64,000 bases of DNA, from positions 110,688,171 to 110,752,170 of the forward strand of contig NC_134398.1 of the NCBI RefSeq assembly GCF_050003625.1, written 5' to 3'. Positions 61,008 to 64,000 of this stretch are shown in pieces. Made by a program: the position numbers and the translations under genes. The DNA is from Haematobia irritans. Its lineage: Eukaryota; Arthropoda; Insecta; Diptera; Muscidae. Under the pieces are notes generated by a model, which saw nothing but the letters and a program-made list of their open reading frames with translations, was not told the DNA's origin and searched no databases. Position 1 is the stretch's first letter, and each line of letters begins with the position of its first letter.

Positions 61008-61215
61008 GCCGAGTTTGGTTGAATTTTAGATTTAGATATAGCCCCCATATATATCTTACGCCCGATATTCACTGATATGGCTCCAGAAGTCAGATTTTTT
61101 CTCTGACTTGCTTCAAATTGTGCACAAGGAGTATAGTATGATAGTACCGTCAAGTGTGCCCAGTTTGATTTGAATCGGTTCTGATTTAGGTATAGTCCCC
61201 ATATAAATGTACATT
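61008..61215. repeat. Two diverged 152 bp-type monomers outside the array
   Basis: GAATTTTAGATTTAGATATAG, CCCCCATATATATCTTACGC, CCCGATATTCACTGATATG, TTGTGCACAAGGAGTATAG, GTGTGCCCAGTTTGATTTGA and TCGGTTCTGATTTAGGTATAG follow the monomer order with heavy divergence. No module or hairpin accompanies them. They are probably a relic of an old family member. Confidence 0.8.
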
Positions 61216-61642
61216 TGCAGAAATACATTATTTTACCCCTGTTAGTGAGTTTTAGTGCAAGATTTTGGCGCATTTTACTAAGCATTGGTCCAAACATAAT
61301 ATATCGTAGGAAAGGTGTTTGAGAGAACTTTATTCTTATGTAATTGAAAAACACAAAACTTATGAAAATTTCAAATTTTTGGGACAAGGAATAATTTTTT
61401 TTAAATTCCGATTTTTTGAGAATTAAAAATATCAATTGAAATCTTTATAACTTTTGAACTAATTGTGATATCATTATGATTTTTATTGATTTTTGGAGGG
61501 AAAATTGTTTTAAGAAATATTGGTATCAAAAATTCCCAAATGGGCGACATATGTTAAAAAAACGTAATTTTTTGTAATTTGTCTATTTCTGAGCTGTTCA
61601 CTGGTAGGATCATAGACCAATTAAGGTATAGACATCTTATGT
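61216..61642. other. AT-rich stretch, nothing recognised
   Basis: No gene, repeat or RNA was recognised. Poly-T/A runs are present. Confidence 0.4.
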
Positions 61643-62020
61643 GAATTCGCAGCGCTGAAGTTTGTCTGCACACCGCAGATGGCTCTTTTTCGTCTGCAAA
61701 TGAGTGATTTTTTAATTTGGCATTATTTTTGTTTTCTTTCCTTTGTTCTCTTGATGAAACACCACATATTTTAAAAGCATATAAAATTCTATACATCCAC
61801 ACCTTTTTTATAATGCAAATTGACTGATTTGTACGCTGTAGTTTGAATTCACAGCGCTGTAGTTTGTCTGCACACCGTAGATGGCTCTTTTTCATCTGCA
61901 AATGAGTGATTTGGCTTTAATTTGTTTTCTTTCCTTTGTTCTCAGGATGAATATTGAAAAGACGTATAAAATTATATATCATCAACACCTTTTTTGTAAT
62001 GCAAATTGACTGATTTTTAC
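61643..62020. repeat. ~202 bp direct repeat, two copies
   Basis: Copy 1 starts GAATTCGCAGCGCTGAAGTTT at 61643, copy 2 GAATTCACAGCGCTGTAGTTT at 61845. Both continue through CTGCACACCG, AGATGGCTCTTTTTC, CTGCAAATGAGTGATTT, GTTTTCTTTCCTTTGTTCTC and AATGCAAATTGACTGATTT. Copy 2 is shortened in its middle. Nothing coding was found. Confidence 0.85.
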
Positions 62021-62796
62021 GGTTATTCTCGTTTTCCAAAAAGAAATTGAGTCACCTGACTGCGCAATTGAGTGGAATGACTTCGCATAAACAAAATCAT
62101 TGTGAATTATCAAACGATGCCTTTATATTTTCTTGGTCTATGGAGGATGTTGAAACCTTTTAGCTAGTGGACACATGGGGCTTTTTGGAAAGGAGATCGG
62201 CTTAGAAATCGGTGCTTTGCCAAATGAGAATTTTTGAAAACAATTTTTTTCTTTTTTAAAAATTGATTTTGGGAGGAGAACAACTCCTATACTACTGGAC
62301 CAAAATGGCCGATAAAAGCTTGAAACGTATCCTTATTTGGTGCTCTATAAGAAAAAAAGATTGGGAGAAGTCTAAAAAATGTTACGACAGAAAGAATCAT
62401 GTGCTTTTTTCCACAAACATGGTCAAAATTCGACATTTTTTGAAATTCTAATTTGTGGACTTTACAACTTTTAATCAAAAGTACACATTTTTTCTTCTCA
62501 AGTTCGTAGAATTTTTGTAGGGAATGCAGTAAAGAAGAAAAATTATGGATCCACTCAAAAACTTCTAGGTTCAAAATACTGACCCCACTTTGCCCAAAAT
62601 TTTGCAAAAAAAAAAAACAAACAATAAATTGTGTGGCCCATATCCGTTGAACGGTAAAATATAATTGCACACGCACACGAACTTTTTTGTAGAGCTTCTA
62701 TCTAGCAAAGAAAAAATCATCTAAATGGATTCAAAATTGAGGAGTTGACAGCTAAAACAAAATTTCATACCCCCGAGGGTATGAAATGGTCCAAAG
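62021..62796. other. AT-rich stretch up to the LINE C junction
   Basis: No supported gene. Ends in a 10 bp palindrome (TTTCATACCC / GGGTATGAAA, 62763-62786) directly before the LINE junction. Confidence 0.4.
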
Positions 62797-64000
62797 CTTT
62801 AAATAGCTTTGGACCATTAAAATCCCCCGGAACTGATGGAATTACTCCGGCGGAATTACAAGCAGTGGCTGAAAGAATTATCCCCCGGTTGACGGTGATA
62901 TATAAACGATGTGTAAACTTAGCATATATTCCAGAAAAGTGGAGGGAAACAAAAGTCGTCTTCATACCTAAAGCAGGAAAAGCCTCTCACTCGAGTGCGA
63001 AGGATTTCCGACCAATCAGCTTATCCTCATTCCTACTTAAGACCCTGGAGAGGATGATATTCAAGTTTGCTCTCGAAACGACAGCATGCATACTCGAAGG
63101 GCAGGTCTACTGAGACAGCATTGCATGAAATAGTCAGCTTTATTGAAAGCTCACTATCTGTCAAAGAATACACAATCGTGGCGTTTCTAGACATCGAAGG
63201 GGCGTTCAATAATGTTCATCCGAGCTCGATATTAAATGGACTGACAACTCTGAATGTTGATCCAGGTATACTTAGGCTGTTAGACGAACTTCTAATGAAG
63301 AGACTTATTTCAGCCACACTAGGGCAAGCAAACATACAAAGGTATGTGAACAGAGGCACTCCCCAAGGAGGAGTTCTATCACCCTTTCTTTGGAATGTTA
63401 CTATAAACAACCTTCTGGTTTCCCTAGAAAATGAAAGGATAAAAGTGGTGGCATACGCAGATGATATGGCGCTAGCAGTCAGGGGAAAATTCCCATCCAC
63501 AATCAGAGATATTATACAGAGAGCTCTCCGGATAACTGAGAACTGGGCGAAAGATAATGGGCTTGGTGTAAATCCAGCAAAGACAGTACTAGTCATGTAC
63601 TGCAAAGATCGCAAAACTCCCACGGTTAGGTCCACTTCCTTAGGGAGTACTGAAATTCCCTTAGGTGTGTGTGAAAAATACCTTGGCGTTATTTTGGACA
63701 GGAAGCTGAATTTTAGGCTTAATATTGAAGAGAGGGCGAGAAAAGCCACGGTAGCTTTGTACTCGTGCAAAAAGGCAATAGGAAAAAAGTTGGGACTAAA
63801 ACCAAAAATTGTGCATTGGCTATACACGGCAGTAGACCTATAATGCTATATGGTGTTGTAGTCTGGTGGCCGGCACTTCAGAAACCGACTTGTTTAGATA
63901 AAGTTCAGCGTATGGCGAGCTTATGTATCTCAGGCGCATTTAGTAAGACAGGAACAGACTCCCTTAATGTCATGCTTCATCTATTGCCTTTAGACATTTT
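62797..64000 (+). mobile_element. LINE C, diverged 5'-truncated relative of LINE A, cut by window edge
   Basis: Homology to LINE A begins at about 62797 (TTAAATAGCTTTGGACCA against LINE A 9809) and runs to the end of the window, which matches LINE A near 11038. There are more substitutions than between LINEs A and B, plus two frame-breaking deletions, so this is an older copy. Its 3' end and TSD lie outside the window. Confidence 0.92.
62797..64000 (+). pseudogene. LINE C ORF2 fragment (reverse transcriptase), frameshifted
   Basis: First segment 62797-~63060: GPLKSPGTDGITPAELQAVA, KVVFIPKAGKASHSSAKDFR and PISLSSFLLKTLERM. A 26 bp deletion at about 63059 shifts the frame. The second segment, to about 63835, has GRSTETALHEIV, FLDIEGAFNN, GTPQGGVLSPFLWN and YADDMALAVRG, followed by the thumb region and KKAIGKKLGLKPKIVHWLY. 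A 4-base deletion at about 63833 shifts it again before PIMLYGVVVWWPALQ. The catalytic residues survive but the frame does not, so no active enzyme is expected. The RNase H part lies beyond the window. Confidence 0.9.

Noticed and set aside
60473..62676. Several frames of 66-145 codons in the right-hand spacer
   Set aside because: Low-complexity or repeat-derived (the 60998-61435 frame crosses the diverged monomers). No domain, splice or codon evidence.

Overview
The window looks like repeat-dense, probably heterochromatic DNA from a dipteran, most likely a calyptrate fly. The grounds are AT-rich sequence, (GTCY)n microsatellite modules like those of fly DINE/mini-me elements, an R1/LOA-type LINE, Jockey and mariner relics, and hAT elements. 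No host protein-coding gene could be supported. Everything recognisable is a mobile element, its debris, or satellite DNA grown from one. All alignments were made by eye, so percentages are avoided and junctions are good to a few bases unless a target-site duplication (TSD) fixes them.

Region 1 (1-43540) is one continuous array in reverse orientation. It reads as a hugely expanded non-autonomous Helentron/DINE-like element. Its basic unit is a ~152 bp monomer. Groups of monomers are separated by 25 copies of a spacer module carrying a terminal-type hairpin and a (GTCY)n tract. Modules are organised into higher-order repeats (HORs) of 4516, ~3870 and ~2375 bp. The element's 5' end (CAAGTAAGG on the minus strand) is at 43540 and is itself amplified six times (248 bp, alternating ABABAB). 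An R1/LOA-type LINE with an intact ORF2 sits in the array at 7463-12247 (8 bp TSD). A 5'-truncated LINE of the same family was inserted once, then copied with its HOR (20197-21906 and 24067-25776).

Region 2 (43541-54185) is the landing zone. The giant element interrupts a decayed LTR-retrotransposon gag gene (minus strand; RING-like motif plus zinc knuckles, with a tRNA-Lys-type primer-binding site at 45323-45343). Two short complete relatives of the array element lie at 46499-47857 and 51958-54037. A hAT element (48474-50252, TSD CACTGTTA) carries a nested foldback MITE. A ~990 bp tandem duplication includes the hAT right end; its second copy holds the 51958-54037 insertion while the first keeps the empty site. 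This gives both the element's ends and the order of events.

Region 3 (54186-64000) is a graveyard of other families: a tRNA-derived SINE-like unit, a scrap of LINE tail, strong overlapping inverted repeats, a mariner transposase C-terminus, a second Helentron-like end, a degenerate Jockey-clade element on the minus strand broken by two hAT insertions with 8 bp TSDs, two diverged outlier copies of the 152 bp monomer, and a further frameshifted LINE copy running off the right edge.

The strongest candidate for something little described is the life history of the Region 1 family: a short transposable element with precise ends, seen in the same window as a satellite of more than 43 kb whose 5' end is amplified separately from its body.
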